Of a DNA stretch of 64,000 bases, positions 37,961-44,964 are shown piece by piece; position 1 is the stretch's first letter; each line of letters begins with the position of its first letter. The stretch comes from Mobilibacterium timonense. GTDB lineage: Bacteria; Bacillota; Clostridia; Peptostreptococcales; Anaerovoracaceae. The position numbers and the translations under genes are program-made. A model generated the notes under the pieces. That model worked only from the letters and a program-made list of their open reading frames with translations. It searched no databases and was not told where the DNA came from. Where the stretch lies: NCBI RefSeq assembly GCF_900155555.1, contig NZ_FUHN01000006.1, positions 1 through 64,000 of the forward strand. Direction: 5' to 3'.

Positions 37961-38072
37961 CTCATGAAAGTGTGCAAACCTGCCGAAAACTCCCTCATGA
38001 AAGTGTAATGAACAATCAAAAACATCCTCATAAAAGTGTAAGAATCGTCGCAAAACTGGCTCATGAAAATGT
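37961..38072. repeat. four iteron-like repeats with 33-bp period
   Basis: The 13-mer CTCATGAAAGTGT occurs at 37961 and 37994, with one-base variants at 38027 (CTCATAAAAGTGT) and 38060 (CTCATGAAAATGT). The spacing is exactly 33 bp each time, and the 20-bp spacers share A-rich positions. It lies upstream of the minus-strand glycine-rich gene and the plus-strand RloA-like gene. Confidence 0.8.
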
Positions 38073-38161
38073 AGAAAATGGTCAGAACCGTTGATATATC
38101 AGACTTTAATGGAGCCGGGGAATTTGGCGTTGATCTGACCGTAGTGGCCTTCTCGAACTTT

Positions 38162-38190
38162 GCTATTTAGAGAATAAATCTCTAAATAGC
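38162..38190. promoter_or_regulatory. perfect palindrome upstream of the RloA-like gene
   Basis: GCTATTTAGAGA (38162-38173), a 5-nt loop, and TCTCTAAATAGC (38179-38190). It is followed by A7, not by T, so it does not look like a terminator for either strand. It sits just upstream of the candidate promoter and may be an operator. Confidence 0.55.
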
Positions 38191-38199
38191 AAAAAAAGA

Positions 38200-38228
38200 T
38201 TGCAGTCAGGCTTGAGCTGTAATATAGT
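38200..38228 (+). promoter_or_regulatory. candidate promoter of the RloA/RloB operon
   Basis: TTGCAG (38200-38205), a 17-bp spacer and TATAGT (38223-38228), 33 nt before ATG 38261. The -10 box is one base from consensus; the -35 box is weaker. Confidence 0.5.
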
Positions 38229-38260
38229 AATGTCACTATTTGGAAAGAAGGTGAGCATCG

Positions 38261-39616
38261 ATGCTGATCAAAATATCTGTGGAAAATTTCAAGTCTTTTG
38301 ACAAAAGAGAAGAGCTTTCCATGATCTCCTCGAGTAAGATACAGGGACATAAGAGCCACCGTATGAAGATCAAGCAGACGCAACTCCTGAAGAATGCTGT
38401 CATCTATGGCGCAAATGCTTCGGGCAAATCTAATCTGGTCCAAGCCTTTGCATTTATTAAGGCGACACTGGAGAATGGACTGCCGGTTGGCTCTACAGAT
38501 GATTTTTGCAGAAATAAGGAAGCAAATAAGACGCGAGAGAGTGTGTTCGAGCTTCAGTTCACAGTTGGAGATACGTTTTATGCCTATGGGTTTTCTGCGA
38601 TCCTCAGTCAAAGAGTGATTACAGAGGAATGGTTGTATGAACTGACGCAGGATGGCGGATCGCACCAGTTATTTATTCGGGAGAGAAATAAAAAGCCCAC
38701 TTTGGGGAAGCATATAAAACTGTCCGATGCAGAGCTGAGCAGATTTAATGTTTATTCTGAAGATTTTGCGGATCAGGAAACGCAGCTCTTTCTAACCGAG
38801 ATGAACCGCGGAAAAAAATATGACGAGCACTCCGGGTTTAACTTCTTCCGCGAGGCCTTTTTCTGGATAATGGGAAACATCATTGTTATTGATCCGAATG
38901 TTGGAATTTCCAATACTGATGCATATTACAATGATGAATCGCTTGAAAATATCAGCGACCTGATAAGGACATTTGACACAGGAATAACAGAAGTTAAGAC
39001 AAGGCGCGTCACGATCGATGAGATGAGTAAAATGATACCTGCTGAGATAGTACATGATATTTTTACTCATTTAACGAACCAGTTGAAAATGACAAATTTA
39101 CCGAGAATTCAAACTACATGGAGAGTTGCAGATGGATTTTTCAACGTACGAATTGAAGGTAATTTGGAACCGGAGATAACGACACTTGTTTTGAAGCATG
39201 GCAGATCCGCTTTTGACTTCAGCTTCGTGGACGAGTCGGATGGAACAAAGCGGCTGTTCGATCTTGTCGACATGTTGCTTACGGATCGTCCTGATACGGT
39301 CTTTGTGGTGGATGAGCTTGAACGGAGCTTGCATCCAAAGCTCACTGAACATTTTCTGGAAATGTTTATGGAAGCGCATGAAGGAGTCAGAATGCAGCTG
39401 GTGTTTACTACTCACGAAGACACGATCATGGATCAGAGACTTTTTCGTAGAGATGAGATCTGGTTCGTTGAAAGAGATGCAGACAATGCCAGCAAGATCT
39501 ATTCTCTTGACAGGTTTAAGGAAAGGTATGATAAAAAATTGAGCAAGGCGTATCTTGAGGGGAGATATGGAGCAATCCCTGTCTTCAGCCAGTTTTCCTT
39601 CCAGAAGGGAGAGTAG
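38261..39616 (+). CDS. RloA-like (AbiLi-type) AAA/ABC ATPase
   Basis: The 451-residue protein belongs to the AAA_15/OLD-like group. It starts MLIKISVENFKSFDKREELSM; Walker A is GANASGKS (50-57), and the Walker B/D-loop reads VFVVDELERSLHPKLTEHF. It lacks a visible Toprim domain of its own. The start follows AAGAAGGTGAGC. An RloB-like gene begins 2 nt downstream. RloA/RloB pairs often sit with restriction systems, and the lactococcal AbiL abortive-infection system has, as I recall, the same pairing. A phage-defence role is inferred from family and gene pairing. Confidence 0.8.
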   Translation: MLIKISVENFKSFDKREELSMISSSKIQGHKSHRMKIKQTQLLKNAVIYGANASGKSNLVQAFAFIKATLENGLPVGSTDDFCRNKEANKTRESVFELQFTVGDTFYAYGFSAILSQRVITEEWLYELTQDGGSHQLFIRERNKKPTLGKHIKLSDAELSRFNVYSEDFADQETQLFLTEMNRGKKYDEHSGFNFFREAFFWIMGNIIVIDPNVGISNTDAYYNDESLENISDLIRTFDTGITEVKTRRVTIDEMSKMIPAEIVHDIFTHLTNQLKMTNLPRIQTTWRVADGFFNVRIEGNLEPEITTLVLKHGRSAFDFSFVDESDGTKRLFDLVDMLLTDRPDTVFVVDELERSLHPKLTEHFLEMFMEAHEGVRMQLVFTTHEDTIMDQRLFRRDEIWFVERDADNASKIYSLDRFKERYDKKLSKAYLEGRYGAIPVFSQFSFQKGE

Positions 39617-39618
39617 CT

Positions 39619-40323
39619 ATGCCGGTGCACACATATACTAACTGGAACAGTCGCCGATCTGATTGGGAAGATCAGATAGAGCCTTTTCGAAAATACTTTT
39701 TTATTTGCGAGGGCGCGAATACAGAAACGTTTTACTTTAAGCGCTTGATCGATCTGAGAAAACAGTTGGGGATCCATCCACTGATCGATATTCGTTTGTG
39801 GGAAAAAACGGATGAGGACAGGAATCTTTCTTTTGCGAAAAATCTAATGGACTTTGCGGAGAAGCAGAAACAGGATGGGGCTAACGATTTTGACTGCGAT
39901 CGGGATAAGATGGTCATCGTATTTGATGGTGACATTTTTGAAGAAAAAGTATGCGGTTATGATGAGCTCATTGCGTCGATCGAGGAACGAAATGATATCG
40001 CTGCAGTAACGAATCCCGGCTTTGAACTCTTCCTTATTTTACACATCAATGGTAGTTATGAAAAATATATCAGGGGTCAAGAGGATGAATATCTGCGCGC
40101 AGATGAAAAGGGCAGATACAGCCATGCATATAATGTGCTGCGTGATCTGACTGAAATGAACGCAAAAAAGAATTCAAAGATCGGCGAGCTTGCAGACAAT
40201 GTGCAAATCGCTATAGAGCAGGAGAAAAAGGTTAATCAGAATATTCATGAACTGAAGGGAAAGGTAAGTAGCAATATTGGGAAAATAATTGAGGAAATAA
40301 TAAACGAGAAACCTGATATTTAG
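39619..40323 (+). CDS. RloB-like (AbiLii-type) Toprim-like nuclease
   Basis: The 234-residue protein matches the RloB family: KYFFICEGANTETFYFKRL (the Glu of the Toprim-like core), MVIVFDGDIFEE (Asp pair) and VTNPGFELFLILHINGSYEKYI. These blocks predict a metal-dependent nuclease. It is preceded by an RloA-like ATPase, and the stop is followed by a strong terminator, so the two genes form a complete operon. Confidence 0.78.
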   Translation: MPVHTYTNWNSRRSDWEDQIEPFRKYFFICEGANTETFYFKRLIDLRKQLGIHPLIDIRLWEKTDEDRNLSFAKNLMDFAEKQKQDGANDFDCDRDKMVIVFDGDIFEEKVCGYDELIASIEERNDIAAVTNPGFELFLILHINGSYEKYIRGQEDEYLRADEKGRYSHAYNVLRDLTEMNAKKNSKIGELADNVQIAIEQEKKVNQNIHELKGKVSSNIGKIIEEIINEKPDI

Positions 40324-40348
40324 GTGGTTTTCTCATTAACATCATCAG

Positions 40349-40400
40349 GCGAGATGGTCCCTTGATCGTTGCTGGTCATGGCCATCTCGCTTTTCTTTTG
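40349..40400 (+). terminator. intrinsic terminator after the RloB-like gene
   Basis: GCGAGATGG (40349-40357) pairs perfectly with CCATCTCGC (40382-40390), and TTTTCTTTT follows at once. Confidence 0.8.
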
Positions 40401-40411
40401 CTTCCCGATTT

Positions 40412-40426
40412 TGAGAACCGTTTTCA
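40412..40426. promoter_or_regulatory. Fur-family (Zur-like) operator, upstream copy
   Basis: TGAGAACCGTTTTCA is a 7-1-7 inverted repeat of the Fur-family type. It is identical to the box at 40459 except for the central base. Confidence 0.7.
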
Positions 40427-40428
40427 TA

Positions 40429-40457
40429 TTTACTTTTCTCCACACGTCATTTACAAT
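40429..40457 (+). promoter_or_regulatory. candidate promoter of the zinc operon
   Basis: TTTACT (40429-40434), 17 bp, TACAAT (40452-40457). The two Fur-type boxes flank it on either side, so a bound regulator would block both polymerase entry and escape. Confidence 0.5.
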
Positions 40458-40458
40458 A

Positions 40459-40473
40459 TGAGAACAGTTTTCA
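40459..40473. promoter_or_regulatory. Fur-family (Zur-like) operator, downstream copy
   Basis: TGAGAACAGTTTTCA, the second 7-1-7 box, lies across the expected transcription start and 28 nt before the regulator's ATG. Confidence 0.7.
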
Positions 40474-40501
40474 ATTTGACATCTTAAGTCTGGAGCAGCA
40501 C

Positions 40502-40939
40502 ATGGAACACAAGAAAGCGATATACAAGACGAAGCAGGGGAACGTTGTACAGGAGTATCTCAGGGAAAATGCCGGCAGGCATGTGACTGTTGAGGAGATC
40601 CGCAGGAACGCCAGGAATGGCGAGCGGCCAATCAGCACGGCCACCATCTACCGCCAGCTGGACAAGCTGGTGGAGAATGGGCTCGTGGCGCGGTATGTGA
40701 CGGGAGTCGGCAGCCCCGCCTGCTATGAGTATTTGGACCCGGACCAGCAGAACAGCACTCCTGAGGAGTTCCACTGCAAGTGCATAGGCTGCGGGGCACT
40801 GATCCACATACAGTGCCATGAGCTTTCCGGCATTGGAGAGCACCTGCTCAAGGAACACCATTTTATGATGGATCCTAAGAGGACGGTTTTTTACGGGCTT
40901 TGCCAGAAGTGCCAGCAGGCTCGACCCGAGGCCAGGTAG
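40502..40939 (+). CDS. Fur-family metalloregulator, probably Zur
   Basis: The 145-residue protein has an N-terminal winged helix (VVQEYLRENAGRHVTVEEI, then ISTATIYRQLDKLVENGLVARY) and a C-terminal dimer domain with two CxxC pairs, FHCKCIGCGALIHIQCHE and YGLCQKCQQA, that hold the structural zinc. His residues in HCKCIGC, HIQCHE and LKEHHFMM could form the sensing site. Placement before a znuA-znuC-znuB set and behind two matching operators supports zinc-dependent autorepression. The start follows TCTGGAGCAGCAC. Confidence 0.85.
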   Translation: MEHKKAIYKTKQGNVVQEYLRENAGRHVTVEEIRRNARNGERPISTATIYRQLDKLVENGLVARYVTGVGSPACYEYLDPDQQNSTPEEFHCKCIGCGALIHIQCHELSGIGEHLLKEHHFMMDPKRTVFYGLCQKCQQARPEAR

Positions 40940-41304
40940 AGGGGGCCGAAACCACAGAGTCGGCGTTTTGCCGGAAAGGGGAAAGGCCAGCGGCCCGCTT
41001 AAGTGATTGGCCAGTGGTCCCGAAGTCGTCAGGATCCGCAGTTCATCGACAGAGTCAGCGTTGCGTCACCGCGTCTGCATCAGACGGCCAGCGGCCCGCT
41101 TGAGCGATTGGCCAGTGGTCCCGAAGTCGTCAGGATCCGCAGGTCATCGACAGAGTCAGCGTCGCGTCACGGCCTTGCATAAGACAGTCAGCGGCCAGAT
41201 GGGGCCGGAGACCTGCAAGGCGAGTAATTTGTGCCGCTCCGGGTCACGCCGCCTGGCACTGGCCGCCGGCGGTCGCCCTTTACAAGAAATCCCAGGGAGG
41301 GAAC
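40940..41304. repeat. GC-rich stretch with 101-bp tandem repeat
   Basis: Between the regulator gene and the small membrane-protein gene, a 101-bp unit starts at 40985 (GGCCAGCGGCCCGCTT...), repeats at 41086, and begins a third, partial copy near 41187. The two full copies differ at only a few positions. The stretch contains no convincing gene. A related motif, ACCGCAACAGCGGCC, recurs twice further on (near 41635 and 41670). Confidence 0.7.
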
Positions 41305-41616
41305 ATGCAGACAGAGATCACAAGGAAAAGCAAATGGCTCGCGCTGATCTGCGCGGCGGTCATCGTCCTTTCCATGTTCCTGTCTGTCTTTTATATTGCC
41401 CAGGAAGCCGACCACGACTGCATCGGCCCGGGCTGTCCGATCTGCGCCGCCATCGAGCGGTGTGAAAATGCCGCAAAGCTTTTCGGTTCCGGCACCCCGG
41501 AGAACATCGGGGCGCCGAACATCTTTTTTCAGCCGGTCCTCGAGGCCCTCATCATCTGTTCGCCACTCTTCGTATTATCCACACTCATCACCCAACGCGT
41601 CCGCATGGACGACTGA
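41305..41616 (+). CDS. small membrane protein with HDC-x4-C-x2-C motif
   Basis: The 103-residue protein has two membrane helices (about 11-31 and 76-95) and an extracytoplasmic or loop motif ADHDCIGPGCPICAAIERCE, with His37, Cys39, Cys44, Cys47 and Cys53 as possible metal ligands. It lies between the Zur-like regulator and znuA, and its start follows AGGGAGGGAAC. I infer a zinc-linked role from context; the family has no established function that I know of. Confidence 0.72.
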   Translation: MQTEITRKSKWLALICAAVIVLSMFLSVFYIAQEADHDCIGPGCPICAAIERCENAAKLFGSGTPENIGAPNIFFQPVLEALIICSPLFVLSTLITQRVRMDD

Positions 41617-41707
41617 ACTCCCTTTTTTCTGAAAACCGCAACAGCGGCCACGCACTATCTGAGCGGGAATTACCGCAACAGCGGCCGCTCGCTTGTCGAA
41701 CGGGAAT

Positions 41708-41733
41708 GACCACACAGATCAACCGCTGTGGTC
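41708..41733 (+). other. stem-loop before znuA
   Basis: GACCACA (41708-41714) and TGTGGTC (41727-41733) form a 7-bp stem 34 nt before ATG 41768. No T-run follows, so an mRNA-processing or stability role is more likely than termination. Confidence 0.4.
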
Positions 41734-41767
41734 GCGCATCGACTGAACAGGAAGGGAGAATTTAATA

Positions 41768-42748
41768 ATGAAGAAAAAGATCGTGACGATACTCGCGGCG
41801 GCGCTCGCTATGGCCGTGGTTCTTTCGGGCTGCGCGCTTACGGGAGGCGACGCGGATAAAAAAGCCACCAATGAAAAGCTTTCCATCGTTTGCACCAACT
41901 TTCCGGAGTACGATTTTGCCAGGCAGATCGCCGGGGACAAGGCCGACGTCACCATGCTGCTGAAGCCGGGGGCGGAGAGCCACACCTACGAGCCGTCGCC
42001 TGAGGACATCAAGAAGATCCAGGACTGCGACATGTTCGTCTACGTCGGCGGTGATTCCGACGAGTGGGTCGAGGACGTGCTGGATTCGGTGGACAAGTCG
42101 AAAGTCACTGTTTTCAGGCTCATGGACCAGGTGAAGACCGTCGAGGAGGTCACCGTGGAGGGCATGGAGCCGGAGGACGAAGAGGAGCCAGCAGAGAGCG
42201 GTGAGGAAGAGGACGAGCCGGAGATGGACGAGCACGTGTGGGCCTCTCCGAAAAACGCCGCAACGATAGTAAAGAACATGGCGAAGACCATGGAAAAGCT
42301 TGACGGGAAGAATAAGCAGACCTACGAGAAGAACGCCGATGCCTATGTGGAAAAGATAAACAAGCTGGATGGGGAGTTCAGGGAAGTCGTGAAAAACGGC
42401 AAGCGCAAGGAGATCATCGTCGCCGACAGGTTCCCGTTCCGCTACTTCTGCGAGGAGTACGGCCTGAAGTACTACGCGGCTTTTCCTGGGTGCTCCACCG
42501 ACACGCAGCCATCGGCGAAGACCGTGGCATTCCTCACGGACAAGGTGAAGGAGGACAAGATCCCGGTGGTGTTCCACATCGAGCTCTCAAACGAGGAGAT
42601 GTCGAAGTTGATCGCGGAGGCCACCGGCGCGAAGTCCCGTCTCCTGAACGCCGTCCACAACGTGAGCGACGAGGATTTCAGGAACGGCGCCACCTACGTG
42701 AGCCTCATGGAGCACAACGTCGAGGTGCTGAAGGAGGCGCTGAACTGA
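41768..42748 (+). CDS. znuA: zinc ABC transporter substrate-binding lipoprotein
   Basis: The 326-residue lipoprotein begins MKKKIVTILAAALAMAVVLSGCAL (lipobox LSGC, Cys22). Cluster A-I metal-binding features are His72 in PGAESHTYEPSPEDI and His156 in DEHVWASP. The mobile loop between them (about 126-155), usually His-rich in ZnuA, is strongly acidic instead (EPEDEEEPAESGEEEDEPEMDE). The usual third His region reads VADRFPFRYFCEEYGL, with Arg at the expected ligand position. It captures Zn(II), or possibly Mn(II), outside the membrane and hands it to ZnuB. Confidence 0.85.
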   Translation: MKKKIVTILAAALAMAVVLSGCALTGGDADKKATNEKLSIVCTNFPEYDFARQIAGDKADVTMLLKPGAESHTYEPSPEDIKKIQDCDMFVYVGGDSDEWVEDVLDSVDKSKVTVFRLMDQVKTVEEVTVEGMEPEDEEEPAESGEEEDEPEMDEHVWASPKNAATIVKNMAKTMEKLDGKNKQTYEKNADAYVEKINKLDGEFREVVKNGKRKEIIVADRFPFRYFCEEYGLKYYAAFPGCSTDTQPSAKTVAFLTDKVKEDKIPVVFHIELSNEEMSKLIAEATGAKSRLLNAVHNVSDEDFRNGATYVSLMEHNVEVLKEALN

Positions 42749-43455
42749 TGGGCCTTCTCACATGCGAAAACGCGGCCTTTGCCTACGAGGGCAGGACCGT
42801 TCTGAGAAACATATCCTTTGAAGTGGAAAAGGGGGACTACCTCGCGATAGTCGGCGAGAACGGCGCGGGGAAGAGCACGCTCGTAAAAGGTCTCCTCGGC
42901 CTGAAGGCCCCTGTGTCCGGGCGCCTTACATACAGCCGCGGACTGAAGCCCGACGAGATCGGCTACCTTCCTCAGCAGACCGAGATCCAGAGGGATTTTC
43001 CGGCCAGCGTCCGGGAGGTGGTGCTCTCCGGGTGCCTGAACCGCCTGGGGAAAAGGCCTTTTTACACCAGAGCTCTGAGGGAGCTGGCCGACCACAGGAT
43101 GGAATTGCTTGAGATCGCCGACCTGAGGGACAGGTGCTACCGGGAGCTTTCCGGAGGCCAGCAGCAGAGGGTGCTGCTGGCCAGGGCCCTCTGCGCCACA
43201 AGGAAGCTCCTCATCCTCGATGAGCCCGTGACCGGCCTGGATCCCGTGATCGCCCGTGGCCTCTACGGGGTGATCCGGGAGATCCACAAAAAACAGGAGA
43301 TCACCGTTGTCATGGTCTCCCATGACGTCCACGGGGCGGTCCGTGAAGTGGACCGCATACTCCACATCGCGGGAGAGGTGCGTTTTTTCGGCTCTGCAGA
43401 GGAATACATGGAAGACCCGGTGGGGGCTGCCTTCCTGAAAGGAGCCTGCTTATGA
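42748..43455 (+). CDS. znuC: zinc ABC transporter ATPase
   Basis: The product is 235 residues from ATG 42748, which overlaps the znuA stop (TGATG) and follows AAGGAGG. ABC motifs are complete: Walker A GENGAGKSTLVKG, signature LSGGQQQRVLLARAL, Walker B LLILDEPVTGLD, and the switch His in VMVSHDVHGAV. It energises import of the metal bound by ZnuA through ZnuB. Its stop overlaps the ZnuB start. Confidence 0.92.
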   Translation: MGLLTCENAAFAYEGRTVLRNISFEVEKGDYLAIVGENGAGKSTLVKGLLGLKAPVSGRLTYSRGLKPDEIGYLPQQTEIQRDFPASVREVVLSGCLNRLGKRPFYTRALRELADHRMELLEIADLRDRCYRELSGGQQQRVLLARALCATRKLLILDEPVTGLDPVIARGLYGVIREIHKKQEITVVMVSHDVHGAVREVDRILHIAGEVRFFGSAEEYMEDPVGAAFLKGACL

Positions 43456-44273
43456 GTATCATTATGGAAATGATGTCCTATCCATTCATGGTCCGGGCCT
43501 TCATCGTTGGTGTGCTAGTGTCGCTGTGCGCCTCCCTGCTTGGGGGCAGCCTCGTGCTGAAGCGCTACTCCATGATCGGCGACGGCCTTTCACATGTGGG
43601 CTTCGCCGCCCTGGCCATCGCGTACCCGTTCGGCTTTTCCCCGCTGTACATCTCGATCCCGGCCTGCATCGCCGCGGCATTTTTCCTGCTGCAGATGAAA
43701 GACAGCGCTAAGATCAAGGGCGACGCGGCCACCGCCCTCTTGTGCAGCGGCGCCCTGGCGGTCGGGGTCATGGTGATCTCGCTGACCACCGGGATGAACA
43801 CAGACGTGTGCAACTACATGTTCGGGAGCATCCTGGCCATGAGCAGGAGCGACCTGTATCTGTCCGTGATCCTCAGCGTTGTGGTGCTGGTTCTGTTCAT
43901 CGTGTTCTACGAGCGGATCTTCGCCGTCACCTTCGACGAGACTTTCGCCGCTGCCACCGGCACTGATTCTCGGAGATACAACGTGATCATCGCCATTCTC
44001 ACCGCGGTCACCGTGGTGCTCGGCATGCGGATGATGGGGACCCTGCTGATCTCCAGCCTGATAGTGTTCCCGTCGCTCACCGCCATGCGTGTGACGAGGC
44101 GGTTCAGGACCACCATAGTGCTGTCGGCCGTTCTCGCCACGGGCTGCTTCCTGGCGGGGCTGTGCTTTTCGTACCTGCGGTCGGTGCCTACAGGTGCCTG
44201 CATAGTAGTGGTCGATATCCTCGTTTTTGGAATCTTCCGGGGCGTGGAGAAGCTCAGAGAAAGGCGGGGGTGA
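43452..44273 (+). CDS. znuB: zinc ABC transporter permease
   Basis: The 273-residue protein has about eight to nine membrane helices and the ABC-3 family pattern: LGGSLVLKRYSMIGDGLSHVGFAALAIAYPFG near the N-terminus, MFGSILAMSRSDLYL in the middle and RMMGTLLISSLIVFPSLTAMRV, then SYLRSVPTGACIVVVDILVFG. It forms the membrane channel of the zinc importer and overlaps znuC by 4 nt (ATGA). Confidence 0.92.
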   Translation: MSIIMEMMSYPFMVRAFIVGVLVSLCASLLGGSLVLKRYSMIGDGLSHVGFAALAIAYPFGFSPLYISIPACIAAAFFLLQMKDSAKIKGDAATALLCSGALAVGVMVISLTTGMNTDVCNYMFGSILAMSRSDLYLSVILSVVVLVLFIVFYERIFAVTFDETFAAATGTDSRRYNVIIAILTAVTVVLGMRMMGTLLISSLIVFPSLTAMRVTRRFRTTIVLSAVLATGCFLAGLCFSYLRSVPTGACIVVVDILVFGIFRGVEKLRERRG

Positions 44274-44274
44274 T

Positions 44275-44940
44275 ATGAAAAACACGAAAGCGTACATCCT
44301 CGTCCTCTGCCTGGTGCTACTGTTCTGCGCGATGCCCTGGAAAAAGATAGCAAAGGCGGGCCGTCAGCCTGCGGCCGTGTCGAAGTCAGCGTCCGCCGAC
44401 CAGGGGAAAAATTCCGGCAGCTCAAGCGGCTCCGGGAGTTCCGGAAGTTCCGGGAGCTCCGGCCGCGGCACGAACAACGCAAGCACTCCCGCCAGCCGTG
44501 AGCGCGTCACCATCGTAAAGGACGTTTACCCGTACGACATCGCGAAAGACAGAGACGGCTTTTACTGGAAAAAGATCGACATCACCGTCAGCGACAGCCA
44601 CTACATGACCCAGATCAACGACTGGTTCGAAAACTTCGGCGACTACAAAAACAAGACCGTGCAGATCGAGGGCATCTACCTGAAATTCGGCAAGTACACC
44701 CTCGTGGGCAGGAACGGTCCGTCCTGCCCGTACTGCACGGGAGGCTACGTGGATTTCGAGTTCAAGTCCGACCAGGATCTCTCGCAGCTCCAGTCGGAAA
44801 AGTCCTGGATCCGCGTCACCGGGATCCTCCGGGAGGGCTCCGTAGAGCTGAGCGACGGCAGCTCTCAGCCCATGTACTATATAGAGGCCATCAGGGTGAC
44901 GCGGCTGGAAAAAGCGGGGGTGAACCCGATAAGCAACTGA
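44275..44940 (+). CDS. exported OB-fold-like protein with CPYC motif, zinc operon
   Basis: The product is 221 residues from ATG 44275, 1 nt after znuB; an upstream start inside znuB is unlikely. An N-terminal hydrophobic segment (about 7-20) is followed by a Ser/Gly-rich linker and a folded domain with KTVQIEGIYLKFGKYTLVGRNGPSCPYCTGGYVDFEF and SWIRVTGILREGS. Cys151 and Cys154 could bind metal. The beta-strand pattern recalls the C-terminal part of DUF1980/TIGR03943 proteins of zinc-responsive loci; this is a loose resemblance. It is the last gene of the zinc operon. Confidence 0.68.
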   Translation: MKNTKAYILVLCLVLLFCAMPWKKIAKAGRQPAAVSKSASADQGKNSGSSSGSGSSGSSGSSGRGTNNASTPASRERVTIVKDVYPYDIAKDRDGFYWKKIDITVSDSHYMTQINDWFENFGDYKNKTVQIEGIYLKFGKYTLVGRNGPSCPYCTGGYVDFEFKSDQDLSQLQSEKSWIRVTGILREGSVELSDGSSQPMYYIEAIRVTRLEKAGVNPISN

Positions 44941-44964
44941 GGAGAGCGGGATCGTCACTGTGGA

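Noticed and set aside
37838..38053. 72-residue N-terminal extension of the glycine-rich protein
   Set aside because: It runs through the 33-bp repeat array. The ATG at 37837 has a good ribosome-binding site and starts a normal N-terminus.
37961..38072. CRISPR-like array (short repeats, regular spacing)
   Set aside because: Only four imperfect 13-bp repeats with related, not unique, spacers, and no cas gene nearby.
38162..38190. Intrinsic terminator
   Set aside because: A7, not T, follows the stem on the plus strand, and no T-run follows it on the minus strand.
42490..42747. N-terminal extension of ZnuC
   Set aside because: It overlaps znuA in another frame. ATG 42748 has AAGGAGG upstream and begins a standard ABC domain.
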